From Trogon surrucura (lineage: Eukaryota; Chordata; Aves; Trogoniformes; Trogonidae), in assembly GCA_020746105.1 (NCBI GenBank), contig CM036628.1, positions 3,854,001 to 3,918,000 of the forward strand: a stretch of 64,000 nucleotides of DNA, written 5' to 3'. A program made the translations under genes and the position numbers. Positions 11,701-24,800 of this stretch are shown piece after piece; the first letter of the stretch is position 1, and every line of letters begins with the position of its first letter. The notes under the pieces were generated by a model. It did not search any database. It worked only from the letters and a program-made list of their open reading frames with translations, and had not been told where the DNA came from.

Positions 11701-14641
11701 TTATTGAGCACAGCTCAGATAAGATAGTGAAGAAACACGAAAGTTCACAGGCAGAATATTATAGTTTATGCCTGCCCTGCATGGAAAAATGTATTTTCCA
11801 GTAAGCTCATAAACCTGTTGCTTTGAAGTTTTTATAGTAGAATCTCTGGCTACTGTTGGAATACCAAGCAAAAATATTCCATTTGTCATATTTGCCACAG
11901 TTCTTTTCCTGCCACGCTCACCCCTGGTCCTTGTTGACCTTTCTTACAGCTCCTAACAATGCCCAATAGTGTGACAGTGTTACCTTCAGGAAGAACTTTA
12001 CATTAACTTTGCCAAGCCAAAACCTGTCTGCCTTTTTCTCCTGCGTACAATCCATGGCATTGACACAAATTTAGGAACCTTCAAGATATTTGTTTTCGTT
12101 GCCTGAGAGTCTACCTTCCTATGTGATGCCAGAACACTCAGGCTCAGGTAAAACACGTAATTTTGTGGGGTTTCCAGGCAAAGAACGGGGTGTGGGAAGG
12201 AGAATAACTGGAAAACATCTCCTGGTCTGTTGAGGTCAGCGTTGAACAAAGCTTCTATTTCTTCCCATATGTGGTCTAAAATAGGTTTGGGAATCTTTTG
12301 GGGGAAGCATGGTATGATTGTTTCACAATACACTTTACACCTTTTCCTCTTCACAGGCATAGGCTCAGTTCCACGCAGCTTACTCCACGAAGATCCTTTC
12401 AGGTGAGTACTTAGGAGCCCATCTTCTTTGTTTGCTCTAAGTGAGCATTAACAACTCTGTGAGAGTACTTACATGGAGGTTTTTGCTGCACAGCTATGGT
12501 TTCTCTCAGCCCATGACCAGGCTCTGCTCGGTACTCTGTTTATCATTGCCACTTGAAGCTGCTCTGCTCTGGAGTTACTCTTTGAATATTTTCCAGTTAA
12601 GCTTTCAGATAATGAGGAATTTTACAGTGTAATCGTAGAAACGTAACTTGATTTCCATCTCAAGGGTCAGCGATGACTCTCTTATTTAAGAAAACCCCAT
12701 CAGTGGTAACTTACCACAGCTGTTAACATGGGACTGAATGCTAAAACATCCAAACACTCCTCCTTACCAGTGGCCTCTTTCTTTACTGGTCCAATACTAC
12801 CGGGAGTCATGGCGCTAACAGAACAGCGTGGCTGCAAAAAAAAAGGCAAATGGAACTTCAGTCAATTTTCACAGAGCCCAGCTCAGTAACAACAATAATG
12901 TCAATAAATACAAAAAGCTGTCCGAGGTCAAACAAAACCCTGCTAGAATCCGGACAATATTATCCCACAATTTCATGACTGAACCACCGAACGTTCTCTC
13001 TTCTTCACTCTCACCCAGCAGAAAACAACCTTGACAGGCTGGGTTTAAGCAGTACTGCCAGAAGCACAGTCTTACAGACAGATGTACTTTCTGAATATCA
13101 GTTTCCATGGCATTCTGGCAAAATTTCCATGCTTTGCCTGCCATGAAAATATTACAGGAAACCAAGGGCGCTATGTGAAAACCCCATCACAGCATTTGGA
13201 TTCCTTTTGACAGTAGAGATCATCGGAGGCAACAACATTTTCCTGTAATTATGAATCAATTTAGTGCTAATAGGCCAATGTGAGGCATTTCTCTATATAT
13301 GAAGATTTCTTGGTTTGATAGCAGTGCCTCATATGCACAGAACATTAAATTAAATCAAAATAAAGATTTCACTTTACCCAGATTGACTCAGGCTTAATTG
13401 CCATCCCCTGTGGCAATTTTCCATTTCTGCCTCTGAAGTGTCATTCATTTCATTAATAAGATGTAAACAAATTCCTTTAAAATCAGGATGCTTACTGCAA
13501 AGATGTACAGCAATAATGCTAGGTTTCAAAGGCAGGCTTTAAACAGCTGAAGGGTAGTTAGAGTGTGAAGGACCATATCTACCACCTCCCGAAAGGAAAT
13601 GTCAAGGGATACGTATATCCCTTTTATTCCAAATATTATTACCATTGTCATGACTAGTGCACAGCTGCTGGGTCAGCCAGTTGGCTCTTAACTGAGTGAT
13701 TTGAAGGAATGGCATTTGCCATTTTTGTTATCCGTATCATAACACAACCAGTTCAAAATCCTAAGAGGCTCAGCAAAGTTTTGAGCCTTCACAGAGGCCT
13801 TTTACATTGTGATTGTTGGCACCTGTGGCCCTCCTGGGATACTCCTCCCCAGCACACGCACAAGGTCTTGATAAAAGCAGAGGCTGCAGACTGCAGGAAT
13901 AATATACATTTTATCAAAAGCTGTGGTATTTATCAGTCCTGGGATGAAATGGTATAGAAGGCTGGAATGATATTTCTCTCATTAATAATTCAAATCACTC
14001 ACCTTACAACGATTACTCACCCTTGTCTACTCTACACTCACCAACGTATCTATTGTACTTCAGCGATCAATTATCTGTATGGTTCTTCAATGCATGATGC
14101 AGGATTAATACACTCAGTTGCCTCTGGATAAGTCAGTCTTTGCTCAGAAATTAAGCAGCCACCTTTCTCCCTTCCTCTGAAGTCCGCAGCTGTAACTGCG
14201 TTCACCTCTGACAGACTTCAGGGAAAAGTAGGGGAAAATCCAAAGTATCTCTAGCTGTTTCAGCTGCATGTTCTCATTTCCTTCCGGCTGAAAAATTAAA
14301 CCTCCCTCCCATTTTGGGGCCACAAAATCTCCTTGTTTTCCTGGGGCATCTGCTTCATTCTCTCCCTCAAGAGCTTGTTATCCTATAGGCGCCTTCTAGC
14401 TGTCTCAGTCAGTCCAAAATGTTCTAAGGTTTCCATTCTCTTTTCACTCACGCTGGGAAAAGAGAGATCTGCTTCCTCAGTTAACACGGTTAGGCTATAG
14501 GACAACAGATAGAAGACGCAGAATTTCTCATGAAAGACTCACCGCATGTTCATCATCATCATCATCATCTTCCGGAGCCTCACGAAGCAGTTTGGCAAGG
14601 AACTGCAGGGAAGAACCTGAGGAGACACTGTCCACATCCAT
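5709..14641 (-). CDS. DNAAF6: Dynein axonemal assembly factor 6 (PIH1D3), complete, 7 coding exons
   Basis: Cytoplasmic co-chaperone factor of the PIH family that helps HSP90/R2TP-type complexes preassemble axonemal dynein arms before transport into motile cilia. Coding exons in transcript order: 14641-14543, 13430-13378, 12814-12768, 11309-11204, 9422-9326, 8330-8245, 5838-5709. They sum to 618 nt, giving 205 residues (human about 214), and every junction keeps frame. Visible anchors: N-terminal [19 protein letters not shown] followed by an Asp run; the acidic [18 protein letters not shown] stretch; [38 protein letters not shown] and [16 protein letters not shown] in the C-terminal CS-like domain (about residues 103-205); end FDFINFA. 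The second exon (53 nt) is the weakest: it was chosen because its length and phase fit and it gives a plausible LSQSGAM junction. The gene is divergent from NUP62 across a CpG island with an RFX X-box. Start is the first in-frame ATG of exon 1. Confidence 0.92.
7880..7922. repeat. TATTTAG short tandem repeat
   Basis: The heptamer TATTTAG recurs five times, some copies adjacent and some separated by 3-4 bases, in the last intron of DNAAF6. Short imperfect tandem repeat with no function inferred. Confidence 0.75.
9029..9262. repeat. Possible unidentified interspersed repeat in a DNAAF6 intron
   Basis: This stretch lies in the intron between the 9422-9326 and 8330-8245 exons, just past the donor of the former. 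It has a texture unlike its surroundings: GATTGGCTGAGCCTTGGG near the start, then CACAGGAGCCACTACC, then an A/C-rich segment with CACACAAACCCAAC. That style resembles avian retroelement fragments I have seen, but I cannot name a family. Inference from sequence texture only. Confidence 0.25.
14552..14572 (-). repeat. GAT trinucleotide run coding poly-Asp in DNAAF6 exon 1
   Basis: Six GAT codons and a GAA encode an acidic run of six Asp and one Glu at residues 25-31, ending two codons before the exon 1 donor (gtgagt on the minus strand at 14542). The family normally has an acidic stretch here, so the run is probably functional in kind, but a pure trinucleotide repeat is prone to length change. 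Confidence 0.85.
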
Positions 14642-14949
14642 CCCCAGTGCTCGCCTGCGCAGAAGAATCGAGTGACAGATGAAGAAAGAACAAAACGTGC
14701 TCTGTACCACCCATAAAGCACAACTTTTCCTGCTGTGTGTCCTAGAAGGATAAAATTTAGCCAAACTCTTAACCTGTGTGTGATGTCAAGATGTATAAAA
14801 CAGGAGACGTTTAACTTGTGCTCTCTGTGCTCAGTTTATAGACTCTTTCCACTCCACGGGCATGAGCTGTGATGACAGCTCAGGCCTCACGGTGCCTGTC
14901 AGCTCTGGCAGACCCCAGATCACCGTGGATTTGCAGCTACAGCAAGGGC

Positions 14950-15850
14950 AGCAGGATGCCTCGGCTCAGGCCTGGCACTGAGGGGGCACGCAAGTTCTCT
15001 GCTCCCCCACCTCCCCTGCTCCAGGCGGCCTCAGCAGAGCCCCAGCGCCAGGCCCGAGCCGAGGGCCAAGGGAAACCCAGTGTCGGGGAAACCCGCCCTC
15101 CCACAGCGACGGCCGGGTCTGTAGCGGCAGCAGCAGCCTCTGTGGCGCGCCCGGAGCCGCGACAAAGCCCGGAGGCCGCGACAGGGCCCGGAGCGGCAGC
15201 GCCGCCACCGGCCGCGTCCCCCGTCACCACAGCAACGGGGCAGCACCGCCCCGCCGCGGCTCTCGTAGCCTCAGCAGCCAATCCGACGGGGCGGCCGAAG
15301 AGCGGCGGCGAGTTCAGCCAATAGCTGCTGAGGGCGGGAAGCTCCGGGCCGGTGGTTGGTTGGGCGGGTTGCGAGACGTGATGAAGTGCGTCATCAGTGC
15401 GCGCGCGCGGCGCCTAGGCAGCGGCGGGGCCGGCGGGAGAGGCGCCGCAGCCGCTGTCGCTGTTTTTTCCGGCCGGGCCCGCGGTTCCTGACGGCGCCGG
15501 TCCCGCTCCCGCTCCCTTCGGGCCGCGGCCGCCATGAACCAGTTCAGCTTTGGGTCGGGGGCGGCGGCGTCGGGGGGCGGCTTCGCTTTGGGCACGCCGA
15601 AGACGGCGGCGGCCGCCACGACGTCCACGAGCGGCTTCTCCTTCTCCACGCCCGCGGCCTCGGGAGGCTTCAGCTTCGGCAGCGCGGCCCAGACGCCCGC
15701 CAGCAGCCAGCCCACGGGGCTCTTCTCCTTCAGCAGGCCCGGCGCTGCGGCGCAGCCCGCCAGCTTCAGCTTCGGGACGCCGGCCACGGGCACGACGGCT
15801 CCGGCAGCGAACGTGTTCCCGCTGGGGTGAGGCCCGGGGGGGGGCGGCCT
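14950..15850. promoter_or_regulatory. CpG island / bidirectional promoter between DNAAF6 and NUP62
   Basis: Strongly GC- and CpG-rich tract spanning the gap between two divergent genes and covering NUP62 coding exon 1. Sites seen: CCAAT boxes at 15278-15282 and 15318-15322; a TGCGTCA (ATF/CREB-like) site at 15387-15393 set between GATGA/TCATC arms (15380-15395); and an RFX X-box at 15223-15236. No TATA box was seen, as expected for a housekeeping gene. Transcription start sites cannot be fixed; DNAAF6 may have a noncoding first exon here. Long open frames in this tract (for example plus 14869-15324) are products of GC richness. Confidence 0.8.
15223..15236. promoter_or_regulatory. RFX X-box (ciliary gene control element)
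   Basis: GTCACCACAGCAAC matches the palindromic X-box consensus (RYYNYYATRRNRAC) at 13 of 14 positions, with the one mismatch in the central AT. RFX factors, often with FOXJ1, bind such sites in promoters of motile-cilia genes. It lies about 580 bases upstream of the DNAAF6 start codon and about 300 upstream of the NUP62 start. Given the known role of DNAAF6 in cilia, it most likely drives DNAAF6. Binding itself is inferred. Confidence 0.7.
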
Positions 15851-18800
15851 GTGCCGGGGAGGAGGGTGTTGGCTTTGCCGAGCGGCCCTGGCCGCTGGGC
15901 AGAGCGAACGGGTGATGTCCTCCTCGTTGCTTCGGAAGTAATTCTGGAGGGAGTGAGCCCGTTTCTTCTGTGCCTCAGGATTCTCACTACCCTGAGGCGC
16001 GTTTGGAGAGATGGAACATCTCCCTGATGAGGGAAGGCTGGAGGAGCTGGGTCCCTTCAGCTTGGAGAAGAGGAGGCTGAGGGGTGACCTCATTAATGTT
16101 TATAAATATGTCAAGGGGGAATGTCAGGAGGATGGAGCCAGGCTCTTTTCAGTGATGTCCATTGACAGGACAAGGGGCAATGGGTACAAGCTGGAACACA
16201 GGAGGTTCCATAAAAATATCAGGAAAAACCTCTTCACTGTGAGGGTGACAGAACCCTGGCACAGGCTGCCCAGAGAGTTTGTGGAGTCTCCTTCTCTGGA
16301 GATATTCAAAACCCGCCTGGATGCATTCCTGTGGGATCTGCTCTCTTAGGTGATCCTGCTCTGGCAGGGGGGTTTAACTTAGATGGTCTTTTGAGGTCCC
16401 TTCCAACCCCGAAGATTCTGTGATTCAATGAGAGCTGGTTTTGGTCAACACTGACTTTTTCAGGCAGGTATTAAGAATAAGGTGCTCTGCGTTTCAGTCT
16501 GTAATTGGAGTATTGAAGCTTGCATGAGGAAATGGTAATGCTTAGGTGTGTTATGTATCCAAACATAAAATGTCTTGTCCTTTCCTATCTGAGCCTGGTG
16601 AATGTTTCTGCAGCCAAGTGGGACCCTTTTGCCCTTAGGAAAGGCTGTAAGCTTTGAGGTGATTCTTCAGAACTGATTTTGTCCAAGCTTGCCAGGCGGG
16701 AGCAGTGGGAAGGGAGCTGAAATGAGGTCTAGCAGTAAAAGTCAGTTGAAAAAGCTAAATCCTATGTAGAGAAAGTAAAAAGGGTGCATAGGAGCTGAGA
16801 CAATAAGCAGCTTCACTTCCACTGCCACGAATGTCGTCTGGTGCTTGGATGAGTGGAAGTAATTGAGGGGGAATTGGTATAAAGAAATTTAACAGAGGAC
16901 TGCAGATGGCAGGAGCCACAATACAGTCTTTTTCAAGTGAAACATAAACCTGGCCAGCTGTGTGTCTTTTTGAAAGGTGGTTTCTGCTGTGAGCAAATAG
17001 TATGTAAGAAAGCTGACTCAGTACTTGACTGGATGTATGTCTTAAATGTATTTGCCTCTTGCCTTTTCTCCTCTAGGGCAAATGCACCAAAGTTAAACTT
17101 TGGAGGCACTGCTGTAACTCAGGCTACTGGAATCACCGGAGGCTTTGGATTTGGTAGCTCTGCACCAACCAGTGTGCCCTCAAGTCAAGCAGCAGCCCCT
17201 TCTGGCTTTGTCTTTGGATCTGCTGGCACCACCACAACCACGACCACCACTGCTCAGTCTGGGACAACTGGAGGGTTTAGTTTTGCCAGCAGTAGCACAA
17301 CTCAGGCTGGAACGGCCAGCTTTGGCATTGGCACTGCAGCTCCGCAGGCAGCTCCAACAGGATTGACCTTTGGAGCAGCACCTGCGGCTGCCACCACCAC
17401 TGCTGCCACCTTAGGAGCTGCAACTCAGTCAACAACCCCCTTCAGCCTTGGGGGGCAATCCACAGGTGAGTACCTGAGCTTGAAATGGAAGCTGTAGGCA
17501 GGAAGCTGTCAGCACAGAGGGCAGCTGGGGATGCTGTGAAGGTTCTGCAGCCTCCTGCTTCTCCTGCTGATCTGAAGGGAAGCAAGTAGCAGGAATTGGT
17601 GCTTTTCCTGATATGCTTGTCCGGGTTCCTCAGTGATGAGTAACAATTGATATTTAGCCTTTGGCAGCCTGTTTTCTTGGGAAGTAGGTGTCTCCAACCT
17701 ACTCTATTACCGAACTTGTACTGATCATTTGTTTTCTTGAGGCCAACAAGTAATACAGACAGAAACCCCCACCTGTTAGGACTCCCCAGCAGGTGTGCCT
17801 GAATGCATTTGCTGGGCAGAGTTTGCATATGTGCTGAAATGAGCTAGTGAGTTTGTCTCTTGTCTAGGCCAGTCTGGCCAAGCAAAGAATGTACTTGGCA
17901 GAGTTTCCTAGGACAGCACCTTGGTCTGGCTGATCTTTGTGACAGATGACTCTTTCCCTTCCCAGCAGTAGGAGCCTGCCCACTCTTGTAGACTCTGGCA
18001 AAAATTGCGTTTGCAGCTTTTGTCTTCCTTGTTGGTGACAGTACAGGCTGTGGATGGAAGGTCTTCAGCCTTGGGACAAGGGTGATGTTCATCTGTGTTA
18101 GAATCATTAGTGAAAGCCTTTTTACCTAAGGAGTTTGTTAGGTCTAGTTCATTTCCTGGATAATACAGAGTATTTGTTACACTGAATATTAATGTTTTCT
18201 TATATACTTACTGCTCCTAACTTGACTGTCACTGTTATCAGTGGCAACTATGGTGTCTCTGTAGTAAAAGGTTTGTCTTTTCCTTTACCTTTCTTGTTCT
18301 AGGTCTAAACTTTGGGTCATTGCCTTCAACAGCAACCACTAGTGCACCCACGGCAACGCTGACCACTAGTACGAGCCAGGGACCAACTCTGTCCTTTGGA
18401 GCCAAACTTGGAGGTAGGAGGTGATTTTATGAAATAATTGGTTGAGACTTTGAATCTGCTGTCCTTCAGAGAATAATTTTTGAAATTGGAGTCTGGAAAT
18501 GGGCTAGAAGTGTTTGTCACTCTGAATTTGCGATGGTATCAGTAATCCATGACGGTTCATACAGCCATTGACTGAAGGAGCTGGGGCTCTTTAGTTTGGA
18601 GAAGAGGAGATTGAGGGGTGACCTCATTAATGTTTACAAATATATCAAGGGTGAGTGTCAGGAGGATGGAGCCAGGCTCTTCTCGGTGACAACCACTGAT
18701 AGGACAAGGGGAAATGGGCTGAAACTGGAACATAAGAGGTTCCGCTTAAACTCAAGAAGAAACTTCTTCTCAGTGAGGGTGACGGAGCCCTGGAACAGGC

Positions 18801-21800
18801 TGCCCAGAGAGGTTGTGGAGTCTCCTTCTCTGGAGACATTCAAGACCTGCCTGGACATGTTCCTGTGTGGCATAGTCTAGGCATTCCTGCTCTGGCAGGG
18901 GGATTGGACTTGATGATCTTTCGAGGTCCCTTCCAATCCCTAACATTCTATGATTAGTATCCTGTATTTCTTACCGTGTCCCACGTACCAGATTCTGTTC
19001 TGTACTTGTTGCTGGTGGGTGGTGGAAGGTTTGAAGGGAACGTTGGAAAAGAGAGAGTTGAGGGAGAGTAAGAGGAGCAATAGTTTAAAATTCTTATATC
19101 TATAAACAGCTGGTATGGGTAGGTGAATATATTGCTTTCTCAGCATGGTTTTACAAGGTCACGCTTTTTCTGTTCGTAGTAACATCCACAGCTGCTACAA
19201 CTGCCTCTACCACCACAACTTCTGTTCCTGGTTCAACGGGGCCTACGCTGTTTGCATCTATAGTGAGCTCTTCTGCATCGACGTCATCTACCACCACAGG
19301 TCTCTCACGTAAGTCACTAGATACAGATTTTTTCTGTCGGGGAAGTAAATGAGCTGCATGGCTGGTGGTAGCTGTCAGTAGTGGAGCTGTAGATGCTGCA
19401 GGTAATACTGAAGAATTCAAAAGGCCAGTTCTTCATGTTTGCCACCCTCAGTCTTTGTGATTTCCAGTGAGCTGTCTTCAATGGTGAGGCATGGAAGGAT
19501 TTTGTTCAAAGCAAAGCAGACTTCAGGTTCAGAGTGGGCAAGCTGCATGGGGCAGTTCTAACTCTACGTGAATTTTATGTTTCTCTGTCTGTAGTATTGC
19601 CACTTTCTAGTGATGCTTTAGCTGCTGTCTTCTAGATCCCAGTGGCTTGAGCGCAGTTACATCTGCATTTGACTCTTAGATTAGGTGTTTGCACTTCTTT
19701 AAGAACAGGGACGTGTGACAATGGAGGTGCTGAGGACAAGGATTCATGCAGCTGTATGTTTGCCAGTTCTGCTGGTAGTAACTGGCAAGTTTGCTCTTGA
19801 AAATAATTTTTCTGGCAGGAAATGGCATCTATTTTCTGATAGCTTTAAGGCAGTAGCCTTTCTTCTTCAGCCTGCAAGGAGATATTAATGTGTCCCTTTC
19901 CTGTGATAATGGAGACTGGCTACAGTAAATGCTGCTGGTCCATACAGAATGGTGTCTGACACCTACCTCTGACAATTTAGGCAGCTGCTCCCAAGGACCT
20001 TCACAAGTGTAACGTCAGAGCCTCACCGATTGCTTTTAGCTACTCGGCTGCAATTTGTAGATCCAGTGTGTGCCAGCCTAAGAGCTTGTGGTTTTGGTAG
20101 TTCTACAATATGTTGCTACTCTAGTTCCAAAGCTGACCTTCATCTTGGTGTTTTAGGAATGTTTTTAAGCTACTGGTCATTCTCTGTTTATCAGGATGTC
20201 TGAAACTTTCTTAGATGATGATAGGTGGGTTACCAGGTAACTGAGGTGTGACCAGCTTGTTTCCCTTAGTGTGTGCAATACCTTGAGCAAGTAGACTTGT
20301 GCAGAGATTACATTTCTTGCATGCCAGTGTCCAGTACCCTTTTCTTATTTTAGCGTGTGATAGCACTGAAGTGCTAGATAGTTCAAAAGAGAGAAAGAGA
20401 AGTGACAGTAGCTTTGACACTGGGTTGATAAAGTTTGCTAGAAGAATCCTGGAGCATTCTGGCTGTTTTATAGCTTCAGCCTGCTTTTTTTCATGATGTG
20501 TCTGGATGATCCTTCCCCTAAACGAGTGATCCTGGCTAATACAAACAAAGACCAGATGGAAATGAGTGACCAGGTAGGGTAGAACTCTTCCAAGGTGTCT
20601 TGTATTTAATGAGTTGCAAACTCTTAATGTCCTCTTCTGTTTGCAGTTGGTGCCCCTTCCACTGGGACAGCTGGTCTTGGAACACTTGGGTTTGGATTAA
20701 AAGTTCCTGGAACAACAGCTGCCGCTACAAGCACTGCCACTAGTAAGAACTAGATGCTGAAATAACAGTATTTCTTTCTACGATCCTCCTTCTCCATCTC
20801 CCCAAATGCACAGTTACTTATAATTTCTGAGAGCCTGTACCCACTAAAGGGACTTTGGGTGAGGGAAGGTCAGTGTCATTTGATGTTCTTGCCTGGAGCA
20901 AGTAAAGTAAGTAATTAGCTGCTCCTTCTCTAGCCTGCAGAGAATACAGATGAGTGCTTCAATACAGCACTCGTCTCTAGCAGAGAGGAGTGCTATACTG
21001 AAGTGGAAACCTGCGGTGGAATTTGCTGCTGCACAGTGTTGAGATTCTGGACTGAACATCTTTTCCTGGGTGCAGTTCTTGGTCAATTTTCAGTGTGATA
21101 ACGTGGATGCTGCTCAACTCTCCATGTCTTTCTCACGCTTGTTTCTGGAGTGACTGTGAGGAGCTGGAGCTTGGTAATGTGAGAGATTGCTCTTGACTTT
21201 GTGAAAACATAGAAATTGTATCTTCTGCAAAGACAGGCCTAATAAAACACAAGGAGATTGAGATGCGGTGTGGGGGCTAATGCTGTGTTTCTGCTGAGGT
21301 TAAGTGCAGGCTGAGAGTTCCTCATTTTACTAGAACTACTAGTCAGGCCTTTATGGTCTGCTGCTTTGTGTCAAGGGGGGGGATTTGCTTTTTGTCCCTT
21401 TAGAGGGGGCTATTTGAGCTCCTAGAGCCCTGTTCTGGACCTTCATTTGTCCTCTTCTGCTGCTTGACTGGCATCTCTTCTTACAGGCACTACTTCTGCT
21501 TCTGGTTTTGCTTTGAATCTTAAGCCATTAACTACGACCAGCGCCATTGGAGCTGTAACTTCTACAGCTGCCACAACCACAACAACAACCAGGTGAGTAT
21601 TTTGTTACAAGCAACTATTTCCTGCCTGGAGTGAGAGGCAGTACTAATGCTGGTACCTGGTGGAGGAAGGGGACTTGTCACGTTTCTCTTTTTGGGTTTT
21701 TTGACCTTTCGTTCTGTACTGTCTCGCACTTGCTGGCAGCACACCTCCCGTGATGACTTATGCTCAGCTGGAGAGTTTGATAAACAAGTGGAGCCTGGAA

Positions 21801-24800
21801 CTGGAAGACCAAGAGAAACACTTTCTCCACCAAGCTACACAAGTTAATGCCTGGGATCGGACACTGATAGAGAATGGAGAGAAGGTAAGGTGACATCCCG
21901 TGTGACCTGGTTTTGCTTGCTTAGATCCTTAAAGGCTTTCAGTGTTACAGGTGCAGCAAGCCAGCTTGTGGGGCTTTCTGCTCATCAGAAAAATAGATGT
22001 GAATTACATCTGGATGCTCGTGAAAGACTTGCTGTGTTTCTGTTCTGGTCTGTAGGCATGAAACTTGGAAGCGTGTTCTGTGAGTTTACGTGATGCTAGC
22101 AAGTTGCCTTAGGGTCAAGGTTTCAGACCTCCATTATTCAGTGTTTAGTCTGTAAATCTTTACGTAACTGTTTCTTGTTTCTAGCAGGCACTTGTATGGT
22201 GCTGGCTTTCTTGGTTCCACTGCTGTTCTTGTATGAGTTGCCTTTTGAATTCTCACAGCTCAATTAATTCTCTTCTGTTTGCAGATTACTTCGTTACACA
22301 GAGAAGTAGAGAAAGTGAAGCTTGATCAGAAGAGGTATGAGACTGTGAACACTATTTGAGATGACTTTTGTTTCTGTTTTGCATCTTCTCATGCTGTCGT
22401 ATGGCAAATCTGGAAGGTGTATAACCTTTAAGTCAAGTAGTTAAAATTTCTTTCTTTCAGACTGGATCAGGAATTAGACTTCATTCTGTCACAGCAGAAA
22501 GAGCTTGAAGACTTGTTGACCCCTCTGGAGGAGTCTGTGAAGGAGCAGAGTGGGACTATCTACTTGCAACATGCAGATGAAGAACGGGAGAGGACGTAAG
22601 ACAAAAATCTGCTTGGAGCGTGTGTTGATCAGCCTAATGTGGTGACGATCAGTCAGCAAGAAGTAGAGTTGAGATGCATGACAATATTGATCTGTCAAAG
22701 GCCTTTGTCAAATACATAATCCTGTTTTATGCATGGCAACTTAGATTTTATGCATTACAAATGGGGATTGCAACTGGAAGCCCTTGAATGAGCGTGAAAA
22801 GCTCTTTGGATGTTGGTCTAATCAGCTGGGAGAAGGTTACTGACTTTGGCATGATATGTGAAAATTAGCGATAGAAGCAACGAGAGCTGACTGTACTGTG
22901 TGGCTCAGCCTGAAGTGTTGAATCATAGCAGGGTAATTAACACAAGTGTTTGTCTGGTTCAGGAGCAATAAATCTTAAAGAATCCAGACTAGCTGGTTCC
23001 TTCAGTTCTGACAAAACCTTCCAGAAAGCCCTCTGTACTATTGGTTGTCTGTCTCCTTGTATGTATCAAGAGAAAGAGGTTAGGAGTTACTCCGTGTGTG
23101 TGACAGAATGCCTCTCGTGGTGCTCTTCCCATATATCTGTGTTGCCTTGCTTCAGTGGCTTGGAAGCGAATTCTGCTTGCCTGAAGTGGGTGCGACCGGG
23201 AGCAGGTCTTCCAAAGTTCACTTTTAAATATTCTGACCTTGGTTCCCATGTGTTTTGCAGCTATAAACTGGCTGAAAACATAGATGCTCAGTTGAAGCGT
23301 ATGGCACAAGATCTGAAGGACATCACTGAGCACTTGAATACATCAAGAGGCCCAGCAGACACGAGTGACCCGGTAAATCTGAGCTTTGTATTTATTTTTT
23401 TGTGTGTGTTGGTAAAGAGGCAAAGGATATTTAGCAGTTCTCTTTGTTTGTCCACATGTGGAAACTCTAAAACTCTACTGCTTGCACTTTTGATCTTGGA
23501 AGAGTATTTTATTTTGTCCTTGGGTTGGTTCTCTTGTAATAAAACCTGCATTATAACAGCACAAAGGCCAGTTTTAATCACATATTATTCTGCAGTTCTG
23601 TTAATACTTTTCAAAGTACCTCATTCTGGTAGGAACTCTGTTTTTTTTTCTTGTTGTCTAATTTTTGCCGAGATTACAACTTGTTTCAGAGGCATTTCTT
23701 AGTATTGATACGTATGAAAAATTTGATTGCATCATATTCCAAAGGCAGGGATGGGGGCAGGCTGTCTTTTAGTGTCTTTTTTTTTTTCCCCTGCCGTGTC
23801 ACAAATGACTTACACCCTCTCTTTCTGCTCAGCTTCAGCAGATTTGTAAAATACTGAATGCGCACATGGATTCATTGCAGTGGATTGACCAGAACTCAGG
23901 TGAGAGTTGTCTCGCAGCTTTTTGAGAACGTAAATAGAAAGCGTGTAGCACGCGTGCAAATGTTTCGTGAACGTAAATGAATTCCTGAAGGTTCCTGAGG
24001 AACCTTCTCCACATCTTCACTGACACTGTCCCTTCTGTGCTGGTCTCCTGATGTGCATTAAACACCTCTGCTGAGAAGTAATTCCTGGCAGGTGCCAATG
24101 TTTTGCCAAAAAAAGCTGTGTTTGAAGTGCATCAATGCAAAGCAGGGGACTTGAAAACTTTGTGGCATCAGAAATCTGACTTTACAGAATGTGTGCAAAA
24201 AGAGCAACCTGTTTACATTTTCCTAGGAAGGAGACCCATTTTTTTCCTCCGTTGTTTGATACTGAAGAAATTGTCTTACCAGTTAATAGCGATACTTTTT
24301 GCTGGAAGAGATGTACATCTAAACAGACAGGTCAGCTTCAGTTCACCTTCAGATAAGAAAGAAGCGATGAGCCTTAGAAACTGCAGTTTTTACAAATGGT
24401 GAATGTATCTGTTGTATGAAAAAAGTGCTAAAAAAACTCCACAAACCTGAACTAAGACATCTGGACTGTAGGTAGCATTATCAGTTCTGTTTCCTGTTGG
24501 AACCTCTAGGGCTTTTTTGTGATAGCTGGTGATCTTCTCTAGTCGTTTTCTACACCAGTGGCTCTTCACTTGTCTGACTTACTGAACAATTTATGTGCAA
24601 CCGTGACATACAAGTCAAATTACCATTACCCTGCTGCTGCAACTGCGTGGACTTGCTAAATGTGGACACAGGGTGGTGCTGCTTCCTCAAGTGAGGGGAG
24701 TGTTTGGATGTAAAACCTCTTCCTGAGAGAACCACAACGTCTTTACTTTCTGTGTTAAGTGAGAGAGATCTGTGCAGGCTGCCATTTTTTGCCATAATCA

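Noticed and set aside
11998-12360. 120-codon minus-strand open frame within DNAAF6
   Set aside because: Lies in an intron between firm exons, with no similarity to PIH proteins and no fitting splice phases.
14869-15324. 151-codon plus-strand open frame upstream of NUP62
   Set aside because: Low-complexity Ala/Pro/Arg sequence from the CpG island. It spans the X-box and CCAAT boxes and has no family similarity.
15314-16093. 259-codon minus-strand open frame over NUP62 exon 1
   Set aside because: It is the antisense shadow of a CpG island and FG-repeat coding sequence.
20491-20575. Short plus frame starting MCLDDPSPK and ending at a CAG|gtaggg donor in a NUP62 intron
   Set aside because: Looks exon-like, but there is no acceptor in front of it and including it is not needed for the NUP62 frame. 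Not supported as an exon.
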